Below the pieces are notes generated by a model. The model did no database searches, was not told the origin of the DNA, and saw only the letters and a program-made list of their open reading frames with translations. This document shows positions 1 through 7,504 of a stretch of 64,000 bases of DNA, in pieces (position 1 is the stretch's first letter; each line of letters starts with the position of its first letter). Both the position numbers and the translations under genes were made by a program. Source of the DNA: Bacillus dicomae (GTDB lineage: Bacteria; Bacillota; Bacilli; Bacillales; Bacillaceae_G); assembly GCF_006494425.1 (NCBI RefSeq), contig NZ_VHIV01000003.1, positions 372,001-436,000 of the forward strand. Direction: 5' to 3'.

Positions 1-305
1 TCTTCTATATATTCTAGATGATTAAATCTCCAAACGATGTTTCCTTCCCAATCAACTTGAACTAAATCCACTTCATCTTGAAAGCCATGCTCAGGATCCC
101 TTTGTGCTGTATGACCAAAAACATATCCGCCTGGTAATAACTTATTTGGGAACCCGCGTAATCCTTTCCATAAGTGTACTTCTTTTCCGTTCATATCAAT
201 TAATAGTGCCCCATGATCTGCAGCTTGATATATTGTATAGCCACTCCAAGCTTTCTCGGTATTATATACCGTTGCTCCTGTTGGATAAATTGTTGGATGT
301 CCCAT
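1..305 (-). CDS. Arylsulfotransferase-like (ASST) protein, N-terminal part
   Basis: The reading frame begins at the ATG at 303-305 behind a GGAGTG Shine-Dalgarno and runs off the left edge, so only about 101 residues are visible. They begin MGHPTIYPTGATVYN and include repeated Gly/Trp-rich turns (AWSGYTIYQ, VHLWKG, DWEGNIVW). This resembles the start of Bacillus arylsulfotransferase-type beta-propeller proteins, which move sulfuryl groups between phenols. The catalytic His would lie outside the window, so the assignment rests on N-terminal resemblance only. It follows the MarR gene on the same strand after 97 bp, and an 18-bp palindrome sits between them, suggesting control by that regulator. 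Confidence 0.6.
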   Translation of the reverse strand, partial: MGHPTIYPTGATVYNTEKAWSGYTIYQAADHGALLIDMNGKEVHLWKGLRGFPNKLLPGGYVFGHTAQRDPEHGFQDEVDLVQVDWEGNIVWRFNHLEYIE

Positions 306-351
306 TTTCCCACTCCTATTAAAATTATTTATAACTTATACCTTCAAAAAC

Positions 352-369
352 AAACTGAATATTCAGTTT
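352..369. promoter_or_regulatory. Perfect 18-bp palindrome, candidate operator
   Basis: AAACTGAATATTCAGTTT is a perfect palindrome with no spacer. It lies 47 bp upstream of the arylsulfotransferase-like start and 33 bp downstream of the MarR stop codon. Dyads of this kind are typical for dimeric winged-helix regulators. It could also form the stem of a weak terminator on the minus strand, because GTTTTTG follows it there. Confidence 0.45.
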
Positions 370-402
370 TATATAGTTGTTTAGAGAGTAATTAAACATT
401 TT

Positions 403-879
403 TTACTCATCATTCTCATTGGTTAGTGCCATGATCGTGTTAGAAAGATGCTCGACATTATGGCTTAAACGTTGAAAAACTTCGATTTGCACTTGTAATT
501 CTTCTGTTGAAAACCCATCGAATAACACAGATATAAAGTTCGTTCTAATACTGTTATTTCGTTGTATAAAATTACGGCCCTCATCAGTAATATCTAGTAA
601 AACGGTTCGTCTATCTTCCTGATGACGTTTTCGAACAGCGAATCCTCTTTCTTCAAGCTTATCGCATAAGGCAGTTATTGCTCCCGATGTAAAATCAAGT
701 TCTTCTGCCAAATCAATTAGACGTTGCTCACCATCTTTAATAATCTTGTTTAATATTAAAAATCCCGGTAACATAATACCTTCAATCTTGATTTTATCGC
801 GTTCCTTCACAAATTTACGGACCAGTTTACGAAACAACCAATCTGTTTCTTCGATTAATGTTGGCATCGTTTTGTTCAT
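403..879 (-). CDS. MarR family transcriptional regulator
   Basis: A 158-residue winged-helix regulator. Residues about 35-110 carry the MarR pattern: a helix-turn-helix (GEQRLIDLAEELDFTSGAITAL, recognition helix around TSGAITALCDKLEERG) followed by the wing RKRHQEDRRTVLLDITDEG. The ATG at 877-879 is chosen because GGAGCGGAGGA lies just upstream; the longer frame would read through the leader hairpin. The gene precedes the arylsulfotransferase-like gene in the same direction. MarR proteins usually repress their own operon and release DNA on binding phenolic or lipophilic ligands, which would suit an enzyme acting on phenols, but the ligand is unknown. Confidence 0.85.
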   Translation of the reverse strand: MNKTMPTLIEETDWLFRKLVRKFVKERDKIKIEGIMLPGFLILNKIIKDGEQRLIDLAEELDFTSGAITALCDKLEERGFAVRKRHQEDRRTVLLDITDEGRNFIQRNNSIRTNFISVLFDGFSTEELQVQIEVFQRLSHNVEHLSNTIMALTNENDE

Positions 880-910
880 ATCTCCTCCGCTCCTTGCTCT
901 ATGAATAATA

Positions 911-960
911 CAAAAAGGCACGAACACATTTCGAAATGATGAAATGTATACGTGCCTTTG
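911..960 (-). terminator. Hairpin plus T-run in the MarR leader, attenuator-like
   Basis: On the minus strand CAAAGGCACG and CGTGCCTTTT pair, with a second inner stem ACATTT/AAATGT and a 10-nt loop. CTTTTTGTATT follows. The structure lies 32 bp upstream of the MarR start codon and downstream of a likely promoter, so it sits inside the MarR leader and could end transcription before the gene. Confidence 0.55.
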
Positions 961-973
961 GTTATCCAATCAG

Positions 974-1030
974 CTATTCAAATTGTTTTAGCGTTAAAAT
1001 AATGAGTGCTAAAATAACTAATATCCACAT
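974..1030 (-). CDS. Possible 18-residue leader peptide upstream of MarR
   Basis: An ATG frame encodes the hydrophobic peptide MWILVILALIILTLKQFE and ends 14 bp before the attenuator-like hairpin. Position and size would suit a leader peptide for ribosome-dependent attenuation. Against it: the Shine-Dalgarno is weak, and a TTGACA-N17-TAACAT promoter can be drawn whose -10 covers the ATG, in which case the frame would not be translated. Confidence 0.3.
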   Translation of the reverse strand: MWILVILALIILTLKQFE

Positions 1031-1031
1031 G

Positions 1032-1060
1032 TTAATCCATCAATCCCGATGTGTCAAGTT
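1032..1060 (-). promoter_or_regulatory. Candidate promoter for the MarR operon
   Basis: On the minus strand TTGACA is followed after 17 bp by TAACAT (4 of 6 matches to the -10). It would drive the MarR gene through the hairpin at 911-960. If it is the true promoter, the short peptide frame at 974-1030 is not made. Confidence 0.35.
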
Positions 1061-1108
1061 GGTTTTTAAAATATATTCTCGCTAAACATTATTTTTAAGA
1101 TTATTATT

Positions 1109-1128
1109 ATGAATGGAAATGCATTCAT
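1109..1128. promoter_or_regulatory. Inverted repeat ATGAATG-N6-CATTCAT
   Basis: Seven-bp perfect arms separated by GAAATG lie in the presumed promoter region of the MarR gene, about 230 bp from its start. It could be a regulator binding site. It does not resemble the palindrome at 352-369. Confidence 0.25.
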
Positions 1129-1134
1129 AATATA

Positions 1135-1175
1135 AAACTCCCCCACTATAAATAACTACTAAAGTGGAGGAGTTT
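1135..1175 (-). terminator. Terminator of the amidohydrolase gene
   Basis: The arms AAACTCCCCCACT and AGTGGAGGAGTTT pair with one mismatch and are followed on the minus strand by TTTTATATT. The stop codon of the amidohydrolase lies just upstream. Confidence 0.8.
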
Positions 1176-1178
1176 CTT

Positions 1179-2933
1179 CTATAATTGCTTTATCAAATTC
1201 ACCGGCGAAGCAACTACCTTACTACTTTTCACGTCATATAGCCCTATAGGCGTTACCCGTATAAACGGCAAGTGCGTCGCAGAAAAGAATAAAATTGTAA
1301 ATGCCGGATCATCATACACGTAGCCACGCTCTTGTAGTAATTTTACCATCTGTTTCTCTTTCTGTATTAACTCGCTCATTTTTAATTCAGACATAATTCC
1401 AAGCAATGGTAATGCGATTTCATGTAATACTTCATTCTTTTCAGTAATTACGATACCGCCGCCGAACTCTTTTACTCTATGAAAAGCTGTAAGCATATCT
1501 TCTTTTCTTTTTCCAACAAGAATGATGTCACCAGTACCAGAATAAGAACTAGCAAGGCCCCCTAATTCAATCGCAAAACCTTTCACAACTGTATTCACTC
1601 GCCAACTGCCATCACGAGCAATCATCATAAGGAAACATTCATCATGATTTTGGGACAATTCATCACAATCTATGTCGATTTCACTAACGTACGGTTTTGT
1701 TATAACGTTATTTAATAAGTGTATACCCGTTTTATTAGAGAAAACCATATCTTCTTTTTCTATGGACCAATCTAATGATAATGGAGTTACTTTACATTCA
1801 CTCCAGTCTATATGTAATAATTCATGTGTATTTACACCATCACGCTTCACCCATTTCCCCTTCGCAATAACGCTCGTTGGCACTGGGTTTTCTTTACTTT
1901 CTAAAATATTAATATTAGCAATTCTCCCTGTCGCAATCGAACCATGTACATGCTCCATATTATAATAACGAGCAATATTATAACTTGCCATATGATACGC
2001 ATCTATTACTGGTACACCTTGCTTTATAGCAGTAGCAATCATCACATTCGTCATTCCGTTTTCATAAAAGGACGGATGTGAACCGTCTGTTGTGAAAATG
2101 AATCTATCAAATTGCTTCACACCTAATTCCAGTAATTCCTTCAGTAAAACTTCTAAATCTGGTCGGATCGAAGAGTTTCTAAGAGAAACAGTGTAACCTT
2201 GCATAAGACGAGTTAACGCCTCTTGCCCTGTCATCGCTTCATGGTCACAATCTGTACCAAGCAGCTTTAACTTCGCTAAAGTTGTTTCAGATGCTCCCGG
2301 GAAATGTCCTTCTACTTTTTTCTGTAATCGCTTTGTTTCCTGCACCCAATTTAACATTTCATCATCGCCATGTAATAATTTTGGCCACGCTGTTAGCTCA
2401 CCGCCTTGCAGAACTGCTTTATGATTCAGCCATTCTATTATTTCTTCACTATTAAATAAAGATTTACCATTTTGCAATTCAGTCTGTCCATCAAAACGGC
2501 ACCACCAATACATACTTGCTGGAATCTTTTCAAATTCACCTAATAAATGAAATGCTTCTTCGCGCTGTAATGTAAAAAATAAAGTTAAATTATCATTAAT
2601 AAAAGCTGTTGTCCCAAATTGCATTGCATGATTCGCTAAAGTTTCAGGATTATATAATTGATATGGATGTGCATGTGGTTCTATGTAACTAGGAACTACA
2701 TACTTTCCATCACACTCAATCACTTCACATTCATGTAGTTGCGCTGGCAATTTTTCTCCTACATATACAATACGGTCATCATAGATCCAAATATTTGCTT
2801 GCATCCACTCACGCAAATAAGAATTTAAGTATGTTGCATTTCTTAATAAAATGTGTGGGCTTCTTGTGCCATCTATTACTTCAACATGTTCTCGTAATTG
2901 TTCATTACTCCATTTAAACTGATTGTGTCCCAA
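1179..2933 (-). CDS. Adenine-deaminase-family amidohydrolase (YerA-like)
   Basis: A 584-residue protein of the metal-dependent amidohydrolase superfamily. Near residue 85 it has the metal-binding PSYIEPHAHPYQL motif, in place of the DAHIH of classical adenine deaminases. Residues about 190-330 contain GHFPGAS, GTDCDHEAMTG and FTTDGSHPS, as in adenine deaminases, and the C-terminal third matches the adenine deaminase C-domain (GSWRVNTVVKGF, GGIVI). The start is TTG at 2931-2933 with GGAGTG before it. Length fits the family (about 580). Adenine to hypoxanthine is the family reaction, but the altered HxH region leaves the substrate open. No partner gene is adjacent. Confidence 0.75.
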   Translation of the reverse strand: MGHNQFKWSNEQLREHVEVIDGTRSPHILLRNATYLNSYLREWMQANIWIYDDRIVYVGEKLPAQLHECEVIECDGKYVVPSYIEPHAHPYQLYNPETLANHAMQFGTTAFINDNLTLFFTLQREEAFHLLGEFEKIPASMYWWCRFDGQTELQNGKSLFNSEEIIEWLNHKAVLQGGELTAWPKLLHGDDEMLNWVQETKRLQKKVEGHFPGASETTLAKLKLLGTDCDHEAMTGQEALTRLMQGYTVSLRNSSIRPDLEVLLKELLELGVKQFDRFIFTTDGSHPSFYENGMTNVMIATAIKQGVPVIDAYHMASYNIARYYNMEHVHGSIATGRIANINILESKENPVPTSVIAKGKWVKRDGVNTHELLHIDWSECKVTPLSLDWSIEKEDMVFSNKTGIHLLNNVITKPYVSEIDIDCDELSQNHDECFLMMIARDGSWRVNTVVKGFAIELGGLASSYSGTGDIILVGKRKEDMLTAFHRVKEFGGGIVITEKNEVLHEIALPLLGIMSELKMSELIQKEKQMVKLLQERGYVYDDPAFTILFFSATHLPFIRVTPIGLYDVKSSKVVASPVNLIKQL

Positions 2934-3023
2934 TGTATTTCACTCCAAATCAATTTACTTTTATTTATTAAAACAAAAATAATTAACCAACTAAAGTATT
3001 CGCTATTCATAACTCCCCTGTAC

Positions 3024-3131
3024 AAAGTGAAACTTTAATCAGTGAGGGTTTTGTTCATCCCCCACCTAACTTCTTTGCTTTCGCTGAATTTTGAGGTGGG
3101 GATCTTACTACCCGGCGAATAGCGGGATAAA
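3024..3131. repeat. Dispersed palindromic repeat, copy 1
   Basis: This segment shares long identical blocks with 59875-60027: AAAGTGAA-CTTTAATCAGTGAGGG at the left, then CCCACCTAACTTCTTTGC TTTCGCTGAA, GTGGGG-TCTTACT and CCCGGC-AATAGCGGG at the right. Copy 1 lacks about 45 bp of internal hairpins found in copy 2. The CCCCCAC/GTGGGG stem and the trailing TCTTAC-CCCGG resemble ends of IS200/IS605-type elements, so it may be a non-coding derivative of such an element. The rest of the 2934-3297 gap holds only AT-rich DNA and the PhzF terminator. Confidence 0.6.
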
Positions 3132-3249
3132 TCCCTACACCTTCATTATATTCAACATTTTAAAGAATAACAATTTTCAAAATTAATAATCTTCCTTTTC
3201 ACCCTAAAATAAAGAAGATGTCACGTAACTGACATCCCCGATTGAAGAC

Positions 3250-3279
3250 AAACACATTGTTCAATTAAATAATGTGTTT
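3250..3279 (-). terminator. Terminator of the PhzF gene
   Basis: AAACACATT and AATGTGTTT form a stem with a 12-nt loop. It lies 19 bp beyond the PhzF stop on the minus strand, though the T-run after it is weak in that direction and stronger on the plus strand (TGTTTTTTT). Confidence 0.5.
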
Positions 3280-3297
3280 GTGTTTGTTTTTTTATTT

Positions 3298-4155
3298 TCA
3301 CTCAATACTTTCTATATTTAAGCACTTAGTTTCACAGTAATAGCCTTTGCCGCCAACATAAACTTTTTCTATTTCATTCTTGCTATTGGTTGCTAATTTA
3401 ACTAATATTTCAGAAGGCGAGTGTAAAGAATAACCTTGTTCAAATACATAGACTTCTTTTTGCAAGTAGGTACGTTCATACAGGTAGCAAGCTAATGCAC
3501 CGTTTGAAGTTCCAGTCGCTGCTTCTTCATTGATGTCGTATAGTGGAGCAAAATTTCTGCATATAATTCTATTGTCATTAAAAGTATATAGATGCATCCC
3601 GACGACATTATAATACTTGCTGATTTCTTTAATTTTTTCATAATTAGGTTGCAGTGTATGTAATCGTGTTTCGCTTTCTATAGGAATTAAAATATCTTTT
3701 AATCCCGTGGAGACAATTTGAATTGGGTATGTATTATCTATAGCTTTCATGTCAAAACAGTCGATGAACTCGGTTGGAGATATAACATCATAGAATATCG
3801 GTTTGTTTTGTTCCATGAATATGATGTCATCTTTTATAGTAATCGTAAGAACTCCGCTGTTCGTTTCAATCGTATAGCGATTCCTGAAAAGTTTATTTAA
3901 ATGCATCAGTATCGCGAAAGAGCCAATTGTGGCATGACCACATAAATCAACTTCTTCTTTTGGTGTAAAATACTCAAATTTATAATCAGCAATTTCAGAT
4001 TCTGATATAAATGCGGTTTCCGCATAGCCCAGTTGTTTGGCTATTGCCATTTTTTGCGTAGTGGTCAATGTATTCTCAATAAATACCACACCTGCTTTAT
4101 TCCCGCCTTTATGATCCTTGCTAAATGCACTTGCAACATATACGGATATTTTCAT
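3298..4155 (-). CDS. PhzF family isomerase/epimerase
   Basis: A 285-residue protein with the duplicated diaminopimelate-epimerase fold of the PhzF family. The N-terminal block MKISVYVASAFSKDHKGGNKAGVV carries the family GGNxAGVV motif, followed by YAETAFI, the DLCGHATIGS active-site loop and, near residue 220, EEAATGTSNGALACYL. The ATG at 4153-4155 is preceded by GGAAGGTG; a longer frame would begin inside the IS-flanking DNA. Most PhzF paralogues in bacilli have no known substrate. The neighbouring tnpB element ends about 70 bp upstream and may have separated the gene from its original promoter. Confidence 0.9.
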   Translation of the reverse strand: MKISVYVASAFSKDHKGGNKAGVVFIENTLTTTQKMAIAKQLGYAETAFISESEIADYKFEYFTPKEEVDLCGHATIGSFAILMHLNKLFRNRYTIETNSGVLTITIKDDIIFMEQNKPIFYDVISPTEFIDCFDMKAIDNTYPIQIVSTGLKDILIPIESETRLHTLQPNYEKIKEISKYYNVVGMHLYTFNDNRIICRNFAPLYDINEEAATGTSNGALACYLYERTYLQKEVYVFEQGYSLHSPSEILVKLATNSKNEIEKVYVGGKGYYCETKCLNIESIE

Positions 4156-4227
4156 AAGACACCTTCCTTCCCCACTTATAGTAAATTGTAGCATAGAAAG
4201 CACTATGTATAAATGTTGTTGGGTCAA

Positions 4228-4510
4228 CTACCCCCACTGAGATAAAGCCTTTCAGTGGGGGCTTGAGTTCGAACGCTAGGTCTTTTCGTCTATCACTAGA
4301 CAGTTTGACGCTCTAGCATTCATGCCACCTTATGGTAACACCCCAAGTAAGTTTTTGGTTGGTACTGGCAACGAACGATTGTTTTCCCACTTGCACCACC
4401 CTTTCGAAAAAGAGCAGTTCTTCCTTATGGAAGAAACCACCACTCAGATGAATCCGGCGTGTGCTACAAGCCTCGACAAGTCGCGTACACATGGATGGTT
4501 GACGCACCCA
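4228..4510 (-). ncRNA. Putative omega-RNA / right-end region of the tnpB element
   Basis: About 280 bases without a credible gene lie between the tnpB stop and the PhzF gene. In characterised TnpB systems the guide RNA (omegaRNA or reRNA) is made from the 3' end of tnpB and the right end, with the guide taken from flanking host DNA. Here the minus strand has several short pairings (for example CTAGAGCGTCAAAC..., and the terminal CCCCCACTGA stem) that could be the scaffold. The guide would begin near 4222-4230 and run toward PhzF. This is position-based inference. Confidence 0.4.
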
Positions 4511-5866
4511 CTAAGCTATGCGCGAGGCAACAGCCTTACGTTTTTGCACTTCTAATAGAATCGGCGTTTTCACTTTGAGATTGTCATCCCATTCTACAAC
4601 TCTTGATTTTTCCAATGTATTTAGCGCACCATTAATATCAGCATGGATACATGTTCCTGCTTTACTTTGGTACAGACCACGAGTCATTCGTTTGCCACTA
4701 AAGTGATAATACGTCTTATCATCCTTAGTCCAAACTGGAACCGGATCTTTATCAAGAAAACTTGCTTTTGAAGTATAGCTTTCTTCTTGTTTGAAAAATC
4801 GGATGCCTTCTTTTACACATTTATTCTCAATTGCCGCAATCAGTTTATGAAATGGGATTTGAACAAATTGTTGATTATTCTTTTTTCCCATATCAGATTT
4901 TTGTTTCCAACCAACGTTATATCCTATGACAATCGTATCTATATTGTATGCTTTCACTTTTTTGAACAACAGACCTACAGTTTGTGAAATGTAACCATTT
5001 ATTTGTCGTTCTCGTTTATGCCAAAGTGCAGCCATTTGATTCGTTACAACTCGCTTAGAAAGTCCGTTTTCCATATTTTTCAGTTGGAGATTACGTATCA
5101 TTTTGTTGAAGTACTGGTTAATGGATTTTAATTTTTTTCCATCAATTAAGAATGTATCACCTGTATTTGTTGCGCAACTTACTAATCTATCTACACCTAA
5201 ATCGCAACTCAAAGCGTTACTCGTAGTCGTGGATGGTTTCTTCATTTGAGAAACGTGCACTTCATATGTGTAATGCACCTCAAAGAACCGACCTTTTTGC
5301 TTCGGCACAATCTCAATGTAGGAGATTTTCTTATTTCTTAAGTTTTTAGGCATACGTATTTGAATGGAACCGAATTTTTTCCTGAATGCCACATTCATCG
5401 GAATAATCCAATATCCGTTCTCATCCACTTTTGGAACTTGATAGATTTCAATAATTCGTTTGTCAGTCGAACGAGAATAATGCGGAAACTTCGGACGACC
5501 TGTGAACTTCTCAGGATTTTTCTTCCACTGTTCCAACGCCTTAAAAAAGCTCTTCACTTCTGTAAATAAGGCTCTACGAATCGCTTGAACAGAGTTTGAT
5601 TGTATGCCCCAGTAGTTCATATCAGCCTGCATGGCAGTGTCCACTTCTTTTACAGTAGCCATTTTATTATCGTTCAAATAACTTTGTTTAATCGTGTACA
5701 ACCCAACATTTCGTAATGCTTTTGAACTATGTGACATGCGCTGAAGTAAACGAAATTCTTTAGCTGTGAGGCAAGCTCGTCCGATATTCTGTTTCTGCGT
5801 GAATCGTTGTATGGTTTCTCTTTTCTTTTGTTTTCGTAATACTTTCACTGCTTTCTTTCTAGCCAT
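4511..5866 (-). CDS. tnpB: TnpB RNA-guided nuclease-like protein lacking the zinc finger
   Basis: A 451-residue TnpB. The N-terminal OrfB helix-turn-helix-like region runs to about residue 120. The RuvC residues are visible: Asp222 in CDLGVDRLVS, Glu362 in EESYTSKAS and Asp410 in HADINGALN, so the nuclease site looks complete. Between Glu and the last Asp there is no CxxC...CxxC zinc ribbon; instead SFLDKDPVPVW and FSGKRMTRGLY occupy that place, as in a known TnpB subgroup. The ATG at 5864-5866 follows AGAAAGGTGGTG, close to the ideal ribosome site. TnpB proteins cut DNA next to a motif using omegaRNA and help keep the element at its donor site. Confidence 0.88.
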   Translation of the reverse strand: MARKKAVKVLRKQKKRETIQRFTQKQNIGRACLTAKEFRLLQRMSHSSKALRNVGLYTIKQSYLNDNKMATVKEVDTAMQADMNYWGIQSNSVQAIRRALFTEVKSFFKALEQWKKNPEKFTGRPKFPHYSRSTDKRIIEIYQVPKVDENGYWIIPMNVAFRKKFGSIQIRMPKNLRNKKISYIEIVPKQKGRFFEVHYTYEVHVSQMKKPSTTTSNALSCDLGVDRLVSCATNTGDTFLIDGKKLKSINQYFNKMIRNLQLKNMENGLSKRVVTNQMAALWHKRERQINGYISQTVGLLFKKVKAYNIDTIVIGYNVGWKQKSDMGKKNNQQFVQIPFHKLIAAIENKCVKEGIRFFKQEESYTSKASFLDKDPVPVWTKDDKTYYHFSGKRMTRGLYQSKAGTCIHADINGALNTLEKSRVVEWDDNLKVKTPILLEVQKRKAVASRIA

Positions 5867-5942
5867 TATTTTCACCACCTTTCTTAAGGAGTTCATTACT
5901 TTTGACTCAAGTAACCGAATGATTATGATTATCCAATTTCGT

Positions 5943-5994
5943 TGTCTTACGATATATTCCCTTCTTATCTAAGGGCAGATTATATCGTAAGACA
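5943..5994. repeat. 14-bp perfect inverted repeat upstream of tnpB
   Basis: TGTCTTACGATATA (5943-5956) and TATATCGTAAGACA (5981-5994) enclose a second small stem CCCTT/AAGGG. It sits 77 bp upstream of the tnpB start. It may be the left-end hairpin of the element. Confidence 0.6.
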
Positions 5995-6007
5995 AAAAGA
6001 AACAAAG

Positions 6008-6098
6008 GTAGTCAGCCTACCTGCTGACGGCAATTCATCTCCACCTGAATTGTTGGGCTTCACCCGTAACACAAATCAGATGGAGTCTTCTTGCCGAA
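6008..6098. mobile_element. Structured remnant resembling an IS200/IS605 end
   Basis: Three nested or adjacent stems are seen: GTCAGC/GCTGAC (6011-6016, 6023-6028), CAATTCA/TGAATTG (6031-6052), and an outer pairing CGGCAA (6028-6033) with TTGCCG (6091-6096), with CTCCA/TGGAG inside. The pattern GGCAATTCATCTCC...GGAGTCTTCTTGCCG looks like the right end of many Bacillaceae IS200/IS605 elements. It lies on the wrong side of this tnpB, so it may come from a second, decayed element. The remaining part of the 5867-6260 gap shows nothing else. Confidence 0.4.
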
Positions 6099-6260
6099 AG
6101 AGATAAAATTGATTTTCACTTTGAAATACACTTGTATCGTATTTATGTTCTACATATATTTGATGCCATACCATGAAAGTTAATACTGTCTATATTCTCG
6201 AAATTTAAAAAGCCCCCCTTTTATTAAAAATAATAGCGGAATCCCATTCACTTTTTCCAT

Positions 6261-7427
6261 CTATTTATTAAATTCGACTTGCATCATTTTATTAAACTGT
6301 GTAAGAATATCAACCGGACCTAAAGAGTTAACATTGACAGCAAATGTATGCTTGCCTCCAATTACTCCACCAGCAAAAGTCATAAATCCAGGAATTGACC
6401 CTCCATGACCCCAAACTGAGACACCATTTGGAAGTTTAGTCTCATAGATTCCAAGACCATATCCATCACCAACCCCTTTTCCTTCTACAGGAACTGTAGT
6501 AAGCATTTCTTTTAGCTCTCGTTCCTTCAGTAACTTACCACTTAGTAAAGATGAAAAGAATTTATTTAAATCGTCCGCATTAGATATCATGTCTCCAGCT
6601 GCATTAGCTAAACTCGGATTATAATACGTAATGTCTTGCAACTCGCTCGTTTCTTCGATTTTCACATACCCACGAGCATGATTTTTTCCTGGGATGACGG
6701 GTGAATTTCCTGGTAAAAACGTATTTGACAAGTCCAAAGGTTCAATAATTCGTTTTTCAATTTCTTCCGCATAACTATTACCAGTTATTTTTTCAATTAG
6801 CATTCCCAATATTACATATCCAGTATTTGAATACAACCAGTCTTTACCCGGCGAGAAATCTGGAGGTAGGGAAAGGCCTATTTTCACTATTTCTTCTGCA
6901 GCATACGTTTTTTTCGTATTCATTACGTCAGCGTCTTTTGACTTTAAATATTCAGCTATACCACTTGTATGATTCAAAAGTTGACGTATCGTAATTTGAT
7001 TGCCATCATACCCATTTCCTTGAATAAGACCTGGTAGCCACTTCTCAATTGGATCGTCAAGTTGTACGCGGTTTTCTCCAACTAATTGCAGAACAGTCGT
7101 GGCGGTAAAAGTTTTCGTCACACTACCAATCCGAAAGCGATAATCTGATTGCATCGGTTTCTTTGTACTTAAATCCGCTACACCAGCAGTATAACTATTA
7201 ATTTTCCCTTTATTAAACGTCTTAGCTAATACCCCTGGCGCCCCAATTTGTATTGTTTCCTGCATTACTCGTTTCCAACTATTTTGATTCTTTTGATCAT
7301 ACACTTGTGACGAATTAGAAACACTTTGAGTAGACTCTGCTTTCACAGTAAAACCAGGTGTAAATAGAGTAGTACCCGCTAATAAAACTGTTAAACTTGC
7401 TAACTTAATTGAATTACGTTTTTTCAT
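6261..7427 (-). CDS. Secreted serine hydrolase, alkaline D-peptidase-like (class C beta-lactamase fold)
   Basis: A 388-residue precursor with a signal peptide (MKKRNS, hydrophobic SLTVLLAGTTLF, cleavage near VKA-ES). The mature part has the penicillin-recognising enzyme motifs: SVTK (SxxK) in RIGSVTKTFTAT near residue 98, YSN in WLYSNTGYVILG near 200, and HGG in VWGHGGSIPGF near 343. The length and layout match the alkaline D-peptidase described from B. cereus and DD-peptidases of the Streptomyces R61 type. It would cleave D-amino-acid peptides or peptidoglycan stems outside the cell. GGGGAGAG precedes the ATG. A DD-carboxypeptidase or esterase role remains possible. Confidence 0.8.
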   Translation of the reverse strand: MKKRNSIKLASLTVLLAGTTLFTPGFTVKAESTQSVSNSSQVYDQKNQNSWKRVMQETIQIGAPGVLAKTFNKGKINSYTAGVADLSTKKPMQSDYRFRIGSVTKTFTATTVLQLVGENRVQLDDPIEKWLPGLIQGNGYDGNQITIRQLLNHTSGIAEYLKSKDADVMNTKKTYAAEEIVKIGLSLPPDFSPGKDWLYSNTGYVILGMLIEKITGNSYAEEIEKRIIEPLDLSNTFLPGNSPVIPGKNHARGYVKIEETSELQDITYYNPSLANAAGDMISNADDLNKFFSSLLSGKLLKERELKEMLTTVPVEGKGVGDGYGLGIYETKLPNGVSVWGHGGSIPGFMTFAGGVIGGKHTFAVNVNSLGPVDILTQFNKMMQVEFNK

Positions 7428-7504
7428 AAGGTTTTCTCTCCCCTATTCATATCGTATTGATTCAAGCTATACTTTTATCCTATATAATAAAACTCTCTTT
7501 TTTC

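Larger units (their letters stand above)
4228..5994 (-). mobile_element. Solo tnpB element of the IS200/IS605 superfamily (IS1341-like)
   Basis: The element contains an intact tnpB but no tnpA. The right end, beyond the tnpB stop, is marked by a 10-bp stem (CCCCCACTGA 4231-4240 / TCAGTGGGGG 4252-4261). The other side has a 14-bp perfect inverted repeat at 5943-5994. The exact borders are not certain because this superfamily makes no target duplication. Such elements need TnpA in trans to move. Confidence 0.6.

Noticed and set aside
4322-4555. Open frames on both strands in the tnpB right-end region
   Set aside because: They lie in the structured end of the element, lack ribosome sites and match no family; the region is better read as RNA/end sequence.
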